Source of the DNA: Frankia umida | Lineage (GTDB): Bacteria > Actinomycetota > Actinomycetes > Frankiales > Frankiaceae | Length of the DNA stretch: 64,000 bases | Assembly: GCF_023242945.1 (NCBI RefSeq) | Contig: NZ_JALKFT010000016.1 | Location: 68,298 to 132,297 of the forward strand | Direction of reading: 5' to 3' | In this document: positions 48,928 through 57,526 of the stretch, piece by piece | How positions within the stretch are numbered: position 1 is the first letter of the stretch | Layout of the letters: every line of letters begins with the position of its first letter | Made by a program: the position numbers and the translations under genes | The notes under the pieces: model-generated | What the model was told of the DNA's origin: nothing | The model's database searches: none | Seen by the model: only the letters and a program-made list of their open reading frames with translations

Positions 48928-50286
48928 CTACATGCTGGCGATGAGCTTGTCGACGCGGTCGTCCACGGAGCGGAACGGGTCCTTGCACAGGACGGTGCGC
49001 TGCGCCTGGTCGTTGAGCTTGAGGTGCACCCAGTCGACGGTGAAGTCGCGACGTTTCTCCTGGGCCCGCTTGATGAACTCGCCGCGCAGCCGGGCCCGGG
49101 TGGTCTGCGGCGGCAGCGACTTCGCCTCGAACACGTCCAGGTCACGGGTGACCCGTTCGACGAGGCCGGCGCGTTCCATCCGGTAGTACAGGCCGCGGTC
49201 GCGGTGGATGTCGTGGTACTTCAGGTCGATCTCGGCGATCCGCGGCGAGGCCAGGGACAGCCCGTGGCGGTGCCGGAAACGCTCGATGAGCACGTACTTG
49301 GTCACCCAGTCGATCTCGCGGGCGACCAGTTCGAGGTCGTCGGTCTCGATCGCGAGCAGGGTCCGTCCCCACAGGTCCAGGACGCGCTTGGCGACCGCGT
49401 CCCCCCCACGACGGTCGACGAACTCGACGGCCTTGGCGTGGTACTCGCGCTGGATGTCGAGCGCGGACACCTCCCGACCGTTCGCCAGTTTGATCTTGCG
49501 CTGGCAGGTCATGTCATGACTGACCTCGCGGATCGCCCGGATCGGGTTCTCCAGGGTCATGTCGCGCAGCATGACGCCGGCCTCGATCATCCGTAGCACC
49601 AGGTCGGTCGAGCCGAGCTTGAGCAGCATCGTCGTCTCGCTCATGTTCGAGTCGCCGACGATGACGTGCAGACGGCGGAAGCGCTCGGCGTCCGCGTGCG
49701 GCTCGTCACGGGTGTTGATGATCGGACGCGACCGGGTGGTCGCGGACGACACCGACTCCCAGATGTGCTCGGCGCGCTGCGAGATGCAGTAGACAGCGCC
49801 GCGCGGGGTCTGCAGCACCTTGCCAGCCCCGCACAGGATCTGCCGGCTGACCAGGAACGGCACGAGGATGTCGGCGAGTTTGGAGAACTCGCCGTGGCGG
49901 CCGACGAGGTAGTTCTCGTGGCAGCCGTAGCTGTTACCGGCCGAATCGGTGTTGTTCTTGAACAGATGGATGTCGCCGGCGATCCCCTCCTCGCGCAGGC
50001 GGCGCTCGGCCTCCACGAGCAGGCCCTCCAGGATGCGCTCGCCGGCCTTGTCATGAGTGACGAGGTCGGGTACCGAGTCGCATTCCGGTGTGGCGTACTC
50101 CGGATGGCTTCCAACGTCGAGGTAGAGGCGGGCGCCGTTCTTGAGGAACACGTTCGAGCTGCGCCCCCAGGACACGACACGACGGAACAGGTACCGCGCC
50201 ACCTCGTCCGGGGACAGCCTTCGCTGCCCCCGGAACACGCAGGTGACGCCGTACTCGTTCTCCAGACCGAAGATGCGGCGATCCAC
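48928..50286 (-). CDS. pafA: Pup ligase PafA
   Basis: 452 residues from GTG 50286. It has the glutamine-synthetase-like carboxylate-amine ligase fold: RRIFGLENEYGVTCVFRGQR, NVFLKNGARLYLDVGSHPEY, HLFKNNTDSAGNSYGCHENY, GDSNMSETTMLLKLGSTDLV and DLTLENPIRAI-like segments (VMLRDMTLENPIRAIREVSH). PafA uses ATP to phosphorylate the C-terminal Glu of Pup and attaches it to substrate lysines. It precedes the FKBP and pafBC genes on the same strand. Dop, the antagonist, is a paralogue at 55556-57073. Confidence 0.96.
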   Translation of the reverse strand: MDRRIFGLENEYGVTCVFRGQRRLSPDEVARYLFRRVVSWGRSSNVFLKNGARLYLDVGSHPEYATPECDSVPDLVTHDKAGERILEGLLVEAERRLREEGIAGDIHLFKNNTDSAGNSYGCHENYLVGRHGEFSKLADILVPFLVSRQILCGAGKVLQTPRGAVYCISQRAEHIWESVSSATTRSRPIINTRDEPHADAERFRRLHVIVGDSNMSETTMLLKLGSTDLVLRMIEAGVMLRDMTLENPIRAIREVSHDMTCQRKIKLANGREVSALDIQREYHAKAVEFVDRRGGDAVAKRVLDLWGRTLLAIETDDLELVAREIDWVTKYVLIERFRHRHGLSLASPRIAEIDLKYHDIHRDRGLYYRMERAGLVERVTRDLDVFEAKSLPPQTTRARLRGEFIKRAQEKRRDFTVDWVHLKLNDQAQRTVLCKDPFRSVDDRVDKLIASM

Positions 50287-50342
50287 GTCTGTGACCCTAT
50301 GCTCGGATGCCACCCGGGCGTGGGCAGACGCCCGGGCCGCTG

Positions 50343-51935
50343 TCATCGTCTGGTCGATCCGCTGGCCGGCGGTGGCTCCAGCGGGACGGTCCGCTCCAGG
50401 GTGGAACGTCGCCCCGGGACGGCCGTCGCCTGCCCGGGTCCGGCCGCCTCGCCCGCCCCGGCGTCCGCGGCGGGCACCCCGAGCGTCCCGTCACCCGCCT
50501 CCTCCACCGGCACCTGTGGGCCATCCGGCGGCGGTGAACCGACGCGGGTCCGCGAGCCGGACGGGGCCGTGCCGGCACCGCCCGCGCGGGCGATCCGGGC
50601 CGTCCGTCCGGTGTGGGCCGCGTGGGCGGCGCGGGTGGGACGCTGCCCACCGAGGGGACGCTGCCCACCGATCGGACGCTGCCCACCGGAGAGCAGCCAG
50701 GCGGTGGCCGCGGGCTGGGCGCCCCGTTCCCCGACGAAGGCCAGCCACAGGCCGAGGACCAGCCACACCGCCAGCACCACGACGGGACGTCCACCGGCGG
50801 CGCCGTCGAAGTAGTCCGTCGAGCGCAGCAGGGTCACCCCCGCGCCGGGCGGGGCGAACTGGCCGACGTCCCCCCACGGCCGGGGCAGCATCTCCGGTGC
50901 CGACGCCGCCGCCGACAGCGCCGCGGCGACCACCATCACCAGCGCGATGCCGACCAGCCCCGCCGTCCCGCCGACCGCGCCCGCGCCGACCACCGGCGCG
51001 ACGACCGCCAGGGCCAGCAGCGTCACCACCGCCATCGTGGTCAGCAGCGACCCGGGCAGCACGTGCAGCGCGCCGCGCAGCGCCACCGCGCCCGCGAACC
51101 CGGCGAGCACCGCGAACAGTGCGATCCCCGCCAGGCGCACCGCGCGCGAACGCACCAGCCTGGTCAGCAGCACCCCGGCCGCCGCCAGGACCAGCACCAA
51201 CGGCAGGTAGCCGGCGGCCAGTCCCCCACCGCCCACGTCCCGTGGCGCGGTCGGGACGACGTCGACGACCGGGATCTCCAGGCCGGGCATGAACACCCGG
51301 ATGCCCCGGGTGAGCGCCTCGGTCACCGCGGGGCTCGCCGCCGAGGCGACCCGCAGCGTGAGCCCGCCATCCCCGATCACGATGGCCGCGTAGGCCTCCC
51401 GGTCCCGCAGCGCCCGGTCGGCCGCGGCGACGCTGCCCACCGTGCGCACCGAGAGCGCCCCCGGTTCCACCCGGCTGATCTGATCGGCGAGCGCCCCGGC
51501 CGCCGGCTGCGCCCCGACGGTGAGAATCGGCAGGTTCCGCGGCCGAAGGCTGGTCACCGACGTTCCGTACAACCAGACCAGCAGGCCCGTGAGCAGCGCC
51601 ATCGCGACCGTCAGCAGCCCGAGGCGGCGCAGCGCCCCCAGCCGGGCATCCGCCGTCACGCCCGCGGCGCGAGCGCTCGTCGCGGCGCTGTGGGCCGCTC
51701 CCCGCTGGCCCGTCGCGGCGCCGGTCACGCCACCATCGGCTACCGCCTCGCTGGCTACCGCACCGCCGGATGCCACGCTGTCAACCGCGGCGGGGTGTAC
51801 GGCGGCGCCGGCCGGCGTGGGGTCGGGATGGACCGGCGCGGGGTCGGGCTGGGTCGCGCCGGCGCCCTGGGCGAGGCGCTGGCCGGGCAGACCCTCCCGG
51901 TCACCGGGCCATGGCCGCCCGTCTCCCGTCACCAT
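50343..51935 (-). CDS. Multi-span membrane protein, function unknown
   Basis: 530 residues if ATG 51935 is used; the frame is open further upstream with poorer bias, so the start is uncertain. A Pro-rich cytoplasmic N-terminus is followed by LGLLTVAMALLTGLLVWLYG, a periplasmic-type domain of about 130 residues (NLPILTVGAQPAAGALADQI, AIVIGDGGLTLRVASAASPA) and then five or six helices starting at LAAGYLPLVLVLAAAGVLLT. The outline resembles ABC-2/YhgE-type permeases without an ATPase nearby. The tail repeats GGQRP-type units and is disordered. It ends 57 bases upstream of the pafA start. Confidence 0.65.
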   Translation of the reverse strand: MVTGDGRPWPGDREGLPGQRLAQGAGATQPDPAPVHPDPTPAGAAVHPAAVDSVASGGAVASEAVADGGVTGAATGQRGAAHSAATSARAAGVTADARLGALRRLGLLTVAMALLTGLLVWLYGTSVTSLRPRNLPILTVGAQPAAGALADQISRVEPGALSVRTVGSVAAADRALRDREAYAAIVIGDGGLTLRVASAASPAVTEALTRGIRVFMPGLEIPVVDVVPTAPRDVGGGGLAAGYLPLVLVLAAAGVLLTRLVRSRAVRLAGIALFAVLAGFAGAVALRGALHVLPGSLLTTMAVVTLLALAVVAPVVGAGAVGGTAGLVGIALVMVVAAALSAAASAPEMLPRPWGDVGQFAPPGAGVTLLRSTDYFDGAAGGRPVVVLAVWLVLGLWLAFVGERGAQPAATAWLLSGGQRPIGGQRPLGGQRPTRAAHAAHTGRTARIARAGGAGTAPSGSRTRVGSPPPDGPQVPVEEAGDGTLGVPAADAGAGEAAGPGQATAVPGRRSTLERTVPLEPPPASGSTRR

Positions 51936-52288
51936 GGGGATGTCCCAGCGCCCATCGGGGCTCTCGCCACGCCGGGCACCGGATCGCCCGTTGTCTCCTC
52001 CGGCCGAGCTCTGCTCACCGCTGTCTCCCCTCCGTCCGGCGGAGCCGCCGGGACGACTACAGGCAGTAGCGTGATGCCTGCGTAGAGCCACGTCCTGTTC
52101 GATCGGTCGCCGTCCGGCGTGTCGCCCACGGGCGTGTCCCGACGAACCAGCCGAGGCCGTCCACCATCCGGCCCGACCGGCCAGCCGGGGAACCCGGGCC
52201 GGGTACGGCGCCCCCGTAACGGTGGGGGGCGCTGACGGAGTCCGCCGCTTGATGGTCATGGCGGCGCGGACGGGGAAGGATGGGCGCC

Positions 52289-53071
52289 ATGACGAGCCGA
52301 ACGAACGACGCGACCATCCGCGCGGGCCGGGTGCGCGCGCTCAAAAGCCACCTGCGCGCCGAGGTCGTCCGCCAGGGATCGGTGCCGCTGACCGTCGCGG
52401 CCCCCGCGGCGGACGATCCGCCCCGCGGCGGGATCATCGTCGTCCAGGACGCCCGTGGCATCACGCCGTACCTGATGTCGGTGTGCGACCGGCTGGCCGA
52501 CGCGGGCTGGCTCACGGTGGCCCCGCACCTGTACCACCGCGAGGGCATCGACGAGGTCGACCCCACCGACGGCTGGCCCCAGGCCATCCCGACGATGGAC
52601 CGCCTGACCGGCGAGGGCATCGACACCGACGTGGACGCGGCGCTGGCCCACCTGGACGCCGTCGGCTTCGACCCGTCCCAGCGGGCGATCCTCGGTTTCT
52701 GCATGGGCGGCACGGTGGCGTTGCACACCGCGACGCGCTACGAGCTTCCCGCCGCGGTGTCGTTCTACGGCGGCGGGGTCAGCACGTCGGCGTGGCCGGG
52801 TGTGCCGGCGCTGGCGGAGGCCGCCGTCCAGCTACGCGGCCCGTGGCTCGGCCTGTACGGCGAACAGGACCAGCTGATCTCCCACGACGAGATCGCGGCG
52901 CTGCGGGCGGCGGCGGGCCGCAGTGGCCAGGCGACCGAACTGATCAGCTACCCCGACGCGGGGCATGCCTTCCACAGCGACGACCGGGACTCCGTCTACC
53001 GCCCCGCCGCCGCGGCCGACGCCTGGTCGCGCACGCTCGCCTTCCTCGACCACCGCGTCCGTCCCCGTTAG
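52289..53071 (+). CDS. Dienelactone hydrolase family protein
   Basis: 260 residues from ATG 52289 (GGAAGG about ten bases upstream). It is an alpha/beta hydrolase: GGIIVVQDARGITPYLMSVC, then AILGFCMGGTVALHTATRYE with Cys as the nucleophile, GLYGEQDQLISHDEIAALRA with the acidic residue, and YPDAGHAFHSDDRDSVYRPA with the His. Such enzymes hydrolyse lactone intermediates of aromatic degradation, but this subgroup is wider. It lies in opposite orientation within the proteasome region and is probably unrelated to it. Confidence 0.88.
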   Translation: MTSRTNDATIRAGRVRALKSHLRAEVVRQGSVPLTVAAPAADDPPRGGIIVVQDARGITPYLMSVCDRLADAGWLTVAPHLYHREGIDEVDPTDGWPQAIPTMDRLTGEGIDTDVDAALAHLDAVGFDPSQRAILGFCMGGTVALHTATRYELPAAVSFYGGGVSTSAWPGVPALAEAAVQLRGPWLGLYGEQDQLISHDEIAALRAAAGRSGQATELISYPDAGHAFHSDDRDSVYRPAAAADAWSRTLAFLDHRVRPR

Positions 53072-53101
53072 ACGGCCGCTTCCCGCCTCCGTCCCCCGCA
53101 C

Positions 53102-53136
53102 CCCTGCGGTGGCGGCCGAGGGCCGGCCACCGCGGG
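53102..53136. terminator. Long hairpin between the DLH gene and prcA
   Basis: CCCTGCGGTGGCGGCC-GAG-GGCCGGCCACCGCGGGG is almost fully self-complementary, with one extra G in the right arm. It lies between two converging genes (the plus-strand hydrolase stop at 53071 and the prcA end at 53182), so it probably stops transcription in both directions. Confidence 0.7.
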
Positions 53137-53181
53137 GGCCTGGGCGGGACCGGCCCCCGCGGGTGCGGCAGGTCCCGTGGG

Positions 53182-53904
53182 TCAGGCGGAGGCGGTCTCG
53201 GCGAGCAGGTCCTCGAGGACCCGGCCGCCGATCCGCTTGAACTGACGGCGGGCCCGGGTGCGGTCGAGCATGCCGACCTCGAGGTTGGCCGCGGTGAGCA
53301 CCCGCTCGCCGCTCTGCGGCATGCCGGGGGGAACGCTCACGGTCAGCGCCCGCACCGCGGTCCGCAGCGCGTCGGCGAGGGACTGGCCGTCGCGGTGGTG
53401 CTCCTTGAGCGACGTGGTGACCTGGTCGGACGCGCCGCCGATGGCGACGAAACCGCGCTCGTCGGCGATCGACCCGTCGAAGGTCAGCTTGTAGATCTGG
53501 TCGTCGTCGCTGCTGCGACCGACCTCGGCCACAACGATCTCGACCTCGTACGGCTTCACGCTCTCGGTGAAGATCGCGCCGAGGGTCTGCGCGTAGGCGT
53601 TCGCGAGCGCACGGCTGGTCACGTCGCGGCGGTCGTACATGTAGCCGCGGGAGTCGGTCAGCCGGATGCCCGCGGTGCGCAGGTTCTCGAACTCGTTGTA
53701 CTTGCCGACGGCGGCGAACGCGATCCGGTCGTAGATCTCGCTGATCTTGTGCAGGGTCACCGAGGGGTTCTCGGCGACGAACAGGATCCCCTCCGCGTAG
53801 GTGATCACGACGACGCTACGTCCGCGGGCGATGCCCTTGCGCGCGTACTCGCTCTTGTCGCGGACCTGCTGTTCGGGGCTCGCGTATCCGAACGGCATGG
53901 TCAC
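53182..53904 (-). CDS. prcA: 20S proteasome alpha subunit
   Basis: 240 residues from GTG 53904, five bases after a GGAGG site; ATG 53898 is the second choice. MTMPFGYASPEQQVRDKSEY is the alpha-subunit N-terminus with the gate residues, followed by ARKGIARGRSVVVITYAEGI, KISEIYDRIAFAAVGKYNEF and SVKPYEVEIVVAEVGRSSDD. It forms the outer rings of the proteasome with prcB and docks the Arc ATPase. Only one base separates prcB's stop from this start. Confidence 0.96.
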   Translation of the reverse strand: MTMPFGYASPEQQVRDKSEYARKGIARGRSVVVITYAEGILFVAENPSVTLHKISEIYDRIAFAAVGKYNEFENLRTAGIRLTDSRGYMYDRRDVTSRALANAYAQTLGAIFTESVKPYEVEIVVAEVGRSSDDDQIYKLTFDGSIADERGFVAIGGASDQVTTSLKEHHRDGQSLADALRTAVRALTVSVPPGMPQSGERVLTAANLEVGMLDRTRARRQFKRIGGRVLEDLLAETASA

Positions 53905-53905
53905 G

Positions 53906-54730
53906 TCAGCCTCCCGCGCTTGTGGAACGGTCCGCGATGATGGCGCTCACCACGGGTTCGACCTCGTCATCGCCGTAGCGGCGGTACCCGTCCACCGTGA
54001 CGACGGCGACGATGGGGTACAGCCTGCGGATCAGGTCGGGGCCGCCGGTGGCGGAGTCGTCGTCGGCGGCGTCGTACAGCGCCTCGATCGCGATGCGCAC
54101 CGCGTCGGCCTGGCTCTGGTCGGCGCGGAAACGCTTCTTCAGCGATCCCTTGGCGAACACCGACCCGGAGCCGATCGACTCGTAGGTCCGCTCCTCGGAC
54201 TTCGCCGCGGCGATGTCGTAGGAGAAGATGCGCCCGATGCCGTCATCCTCGTCGTAGCCGGCGAACAGGGGGACGACCGCGAGGCCCTGCAGCGCCATCG
54301 GCAGGTTGCCCTTGACCATCGCGGCGAGCCGGTTGGCCTTGGCGTCCAGGCTGAGGGTGGCGCCCTCGATCTTCTCGTAGTGCTCGAGCTCCACCTGGAA
54401 CAGCCGGATCAGCTCCGCGCCGACGCCCGCGGTACCCGCGTAGCCGACGCAGGAGAAGTCGTCGGCGTGGTGCACCTTCTCGACGTCCCGCTGGGCGATC
54501 ATGTGCCCCTGCGTCGCCCGCCGGTCACCGGCCATGATCACGCCGCCGGGGAAGGTGACCGCGACGATCGTCGTGCCGTGCGCGACCTCGGTGACCGGCG
54601 CCGGCAGTCCCTCGCGGGCTCCCGGAAGCAGGTGCGGCGCGGACTGCGACAGGAAATCGGTGAACGACGACGTGCCCGGCGCCATGAACACAGCCGGCAG
54701 GCGCCCGGCGCCACCCAATGGATCCGCCAC
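53906..54730 (-). CDS. prcB: 20S proteasome beta subunit
   Basis: 274 residues from GTG 54730 (AAAGGGGGA upstream). A propeptide of about 50 residues ends at VAHG, leaving catalytic Thr at the start of TTIVAVTFPGGVIMAGDRRA. GYAGTAGVGAELIRLFQVEL, VVPLFAGYDEDDGIGRIFSY and YESIGSGSVFAKGSLKKRFR complete the Ntn-hydrolase fold. Autocatalytic cleavage of the propeptide is expected. It lies 467 bases downstream of pup; that gap contains its own tandem repeats. Confidence 0.96.
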   Translation of the reverse strand: MADPLGGAGRLPAVFMAPGTSSFTDFLSQSAPHLLPGAREGLPAPVTEVAHGTTIVAVTFPGGVIMAGDRRATQGHMIAQRDVEKVHHADDFSCVGYAGTAGVGAELIRLFQVELEHYEKIEGATLSLDAKANRLAAMVKGNLPMALQGLAVVPLFAGYDEDDGIGRIFSYDIAAAKSEERTYESIGSGSVFAKGSLKKRFRADQSQADAVRIAIEALYDAADDDSATGGPDLIRRLYPIVAVVTVDGYRRYGDDEVEPVVSAIIADRSTSAGG

Positions 54731-55197
54731 GCATCCCCCTTTCGATAGACGTACTCGCCCGGACGCGGCGATCCGGGGGCTCCCGGCGCCGCGTCGGACG
54801 TGCGCATGAGCACAACATAGGGCCATCACCCGCGGTCATGGCCCGGGAGGGCCACCGACCGGGTCACGCCCGCGTCACCACGACGCACCGCCCGCCACCC
54901 GAAGCACGCTCGGGCCGCGGCCCGCACCACCTTCGAGCCTCGACGCATGCCACCGACGGGCGCCTGGCCGGCTGACGGACCACCTGGCTGCCCGCCTGCC
55001 TGGCCGGTCGGTCGCACTGGTCGGGTCGCCCGCGCGACGTCGGAGCGGGCCACCCGACCAGTGGATCAGCAGCTCAGCGGCGCAGCGGATCGGCGCGGCT
55101 CGGTGCGACCACGCGGTTCGGTGCGACCACGCGGTTCGGTCGGTCGGTGAGAACGGAGGATCGGCGGATCAGTGCGAGCCGCGAGGACCGCGGTCGG
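54731..55197. other. Gap between pup and prcB with an 18-bp tandem repeat
   Basis: GCGGTTCGGTGCGACCAC occurs 2.5 times (55095-55112, 55113-55130, then 10 bases at 55131-55140), with one mismatch in copy one. The remainder has no coding frame. The length is greater than the short pup-prcB spacing I expect from other actinobacteria, so prcB may have its own promoter. Confidence 0.55.
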
Positions 55198-55416
55198 TCA
55201 CTCGCCGCCCTTCTGGACGTAACCCTTCACGAACTCCTCGGCGTTCTCCTCCAGGACGTCGTCGATCTCGTCGAGCAGCGAGTCGACATCCTCGGAGAGC
55301 TTCTCGTGCCGCTCCTTGAGATCGGAGGCGGCGGCGTCCTCCGTCGTGACCTCGTCAGCCTCATCCGCGCGCCGGTTGGCATTCTGCTGCCCGCCGTCAC
55401 TGTCCCTGGTGGCCAT
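55198..55416 (-). CDS. pup: Prokaryotic ubiquitin-like protein Pup (encoded Gly-Gly-Glu end)
   Basis: 72 residues. The N-terminus is disordered (MATRDSDGGQQNANRRADEA), the C-terminal half is the helical Arc-binding region (LKERHEKLSEDVDSLLDEID, DDVLEENAEEFVKGYVQKGG) and the last residues are KGGE. Mycobacterial Pup ends GGQ and needs deamidation by Dop; here Glu is encoded directly, so it should be ligatable as made. The gene has GGAGGG upstream and lies between dop and prcB. Confidence 0.96.
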   Translation of the reverse strand: MATRDSDGGQQNANRRADEADEVTTEDAAASDLKERHEKLSEDVDSLLDEIDDVLEENAEEFVKGYVQKGGE

Positions 55417-55555
55417 GACGCCCTCCTTCGATCGCCTCGCGTGAGACTATCCCGCCCCACCGACGCTGTCGGACGGGTCGGTGAGAGGTCCACTCCATCA
55501 CGATCTGGCCGCCGCGTGGCCCCGTCCGCCCAGGGCGCAACGCGGAACTTCGCCG

Positions 55556-57073
55556 TCAGCGGCCGGCGAGGGCGTCCACGAGCTCCGTGGCGGTGGCGCA
55601 GCGGTCCAGCAGCTCCCCGACGTGCGCCTTCGTGCCCCGCAGCGGCTCGAGCGTCGGTACCCGCTGTAGCGAGTCCCGGCCGATGTCGAAGATGACCGAG
55701 TCCCAGGACGCGGCCGCGACCTGCTGCGGGTACCGGGCCAGGCAGCGGCCGCGGAAGAACGCCCGGGTGTCCTCCGGCGGCTCGGTCATCGCGCGGACGA
55801 CCTCGTCCTCGGCGAGGATCCGGTCGAAGCGTCCCCGCTCGACCAGCCGGTTGTACAGGCCGCGGTCCGGGCGCACATCGTGGTACTGCAGGTCGACGAG
55901 CTCCAGGCGGGGCGAATCCCAGGCCAGGCTGTCCCGCGAGCGGTAACCCTGCAGGATCGACAGCTTCGCGACCCAGTCGAGCTCACGCGCGCACGTCATC
56001 GGGTCGACCTCGAGGCGGCCGAGCACCGACTCCCAGCGGGCCAGCACATCGGCGGTCTGCGGGTCGACGTCGGCGCCGAAACGGCTCTCGACGAACTTGC
56101 GGGCCTGCTCGTAGTACTCCATCTGCAGCTGCACCGCGGTCATCCGCCGGCCGTCGGTCAGCGTCAGCAGATGGGTGAGGCTGGGATCGTGGGAGATCGC
56201 CCGCAGCGTCGCCACCGGCGCCTCCACCGACAGGTCGACGCTGAACCAGCCGTCCTCGATCATCGACAGGACCAGCGAGGTCGTGCCCGCCTTCAGGTAG
56301 GTGGCGACCTCGCTCATGTTCGCGTCACCGATGATCACATGCAGCCGTCGGTACTTCTCCGGGTCGGCATGCGGCTCGTCCCGGGTGTTGATGATCGGCC
56401 GCTTCAGCGTCGTCTCCAGGCCCACCTCGACCTCGAAGAAGTCCGCCCGCTGGCTGATCTGGAAACCGGACTCGCGCCCGTCCACCCCGATGCCGACCCG
56501 GCCCGCCCCGCACACGACCTGCCGGGAGACGAAGAACGGCGTGAGATGACGCACGATCTCCCCGAACGGCGTCGACCGCGCCATCAGGTAGTTCTCGTGG
56601 CAGCCGTAGGAGACGCCCTTGTTGTCGGTGTTGTTCTTGTACAGGTGCACCGGACGCGTGCCCGGCACCGTCAGCGCCCGGCGGGCCGCCTCGGCCATCA
56701 CCCGCTCGCCGGCCTTGTCCCACAGCACCGCGTCCCGCGGGTTGGTGACCTCCGGGGCCGAGAACTCCGGGTGCGCGTGGTCGACGTAGAGCCGGGCCCC
56801 GTTCGTCAGGATGACGTTGGCCAGGCCCAGGTCGTCCTCGTTGGCGGGCGCGGTCGGATCCACGACCGGCTCCCGCGGCAGCTCGAAGCCGCGGGCGTCC
56901 CGCAGCGGCGACTCCTCCTCGAAGTCCCACCGGGCACGACTGCCCGTGGACGACGCCCGGTTGGCATAGGAGTTCACCACCAAGGACGACGCCAACATCT
57001 GGTTGGTGTTCGGTTGACCGGGCACCGACACTCCGTACTCGGTCTCGATCCCCATGATCCGGCGCGCGCTCAC
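55556..57073 (-). CDS. dop: Depupylase Dop (Pup amidase/deamidase family)
   Basis: 505 residues. RRIMGIETEYGVSVPGQPNT opens the fold; NVILTNGARLYVDHAHPEFS, HLYKNNTDNKGVSYGCHENY, HVIIGDANMSEVATYLKAGT and WDSPRLELVDLQYHDVRPDR are shared with PafA. Dop differs by an insert (RASSTGSRARWDFEEESPLR) after the first helix, the Dop-loop region. Because Pup here already ends in Glu, its main task is expected to be removal of Pup from substrates. It lies between arc and pup on the same strand. Confidence 0.95.
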   Translation of the reverse strand: MSARRIMGIETEYGVSVPGQPNTNQMLASSLVVNSYANRASSTGSRARWDFEEESPLRDARGFELPREPVVDPTAPANEDDLGLANVILTNGARLYVDHAHPEFSAPEVTNPRDAVLWDKAGERVMAEAARRALTVPGTRPVHLYKNNTDNKGVSYGCHENYLMARSTPFGEIVRHLTPFFVSRQVVCGAGRVGIGVDGRESGFQISQRADFFEVEVGLETTLKRPIINTRDEPHADPEKYRRLHVIIGDANMSEVATYLKAGTTSLVLSMIEDGWFSVDLSVEAPVATLRAISHDPSLTHLLTLTDGRRMTAVQLQMEYYEQARKFVESRFGADVDPQTADVLARWESVLGRLEVDPMTCARELDWVAKLSILQGYRSRDSLAWDSPRLELVDLQYHDVRPDRGLYNRLVERGRFDRILAEDEVVRAMTEPPEDTRAFFRGRCLARYPQQVAAASWDSVIFDIGRDSLQRVPTLEPLRGTKAHVGELLDRCATATELVDALAGR

Positions 57074-57526
57074 CCTGCAAGCGTAGGTCCTGCGCGGCCC
57101 ATCGGTTAGCCGGACGTCGCGCTTGTTTGTTCTGGGCGCTGCGCCCCGCCCTCTCCGGGCCCGTCACGAACGCCCCACCCGCTGTCCGCACACGCCCGTT
57201 CACGTGCTGTTCCCACGCACCGTCCGCACTTGTCCACCCACCCACACGCCCGCACCTTCGGTGCATCGGCGCACCTTCGCGCCCAGCGGAGTGGACCACC
57301 CGGTCACCCGGCCGCCCGGCCGCTGCTTCGGCCACCCGCAGGGCCCGGCCCGGCGGCCCCGGCCCGGCGGGCTCCGACCGGCCCGGACGGGCTCGCTCTG
57401 TGGCGCCGAGGTCCGCCGGAGACGAACGAGGGCCTGCCGGCGGACCGTGATCGTCCGAGAGGGACGAACTCGATCTCGCAGGCAGGCCCGCGTCGGATGC
57501 TCCGGCCAGGTACGGCCGGGAGGTGC
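57074..57526. other. Gap between arc and dop
   Basis: About 450 bases with no convincing coding frame. It contains the hairpin described at 57430-57489, near the arc stop, and an otherwise C-rich stretch. Promoter boxes for dop were not recognised. Confidence 0.5.
57430..57489 (-). terminator. Nested hairpin after arc
   Basis: GGGCCTGCC (57430-57438) and GGCAGGCCC (57481-57489) pair perfectly; inside them CGGAC (57441-57445) and GTCCG (57453-57457) form a second stem. It lies 38 bases beyond the arc stop. Termination of arc or attenuation before dop are both possible; no T-run. Confidence 0.5.
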
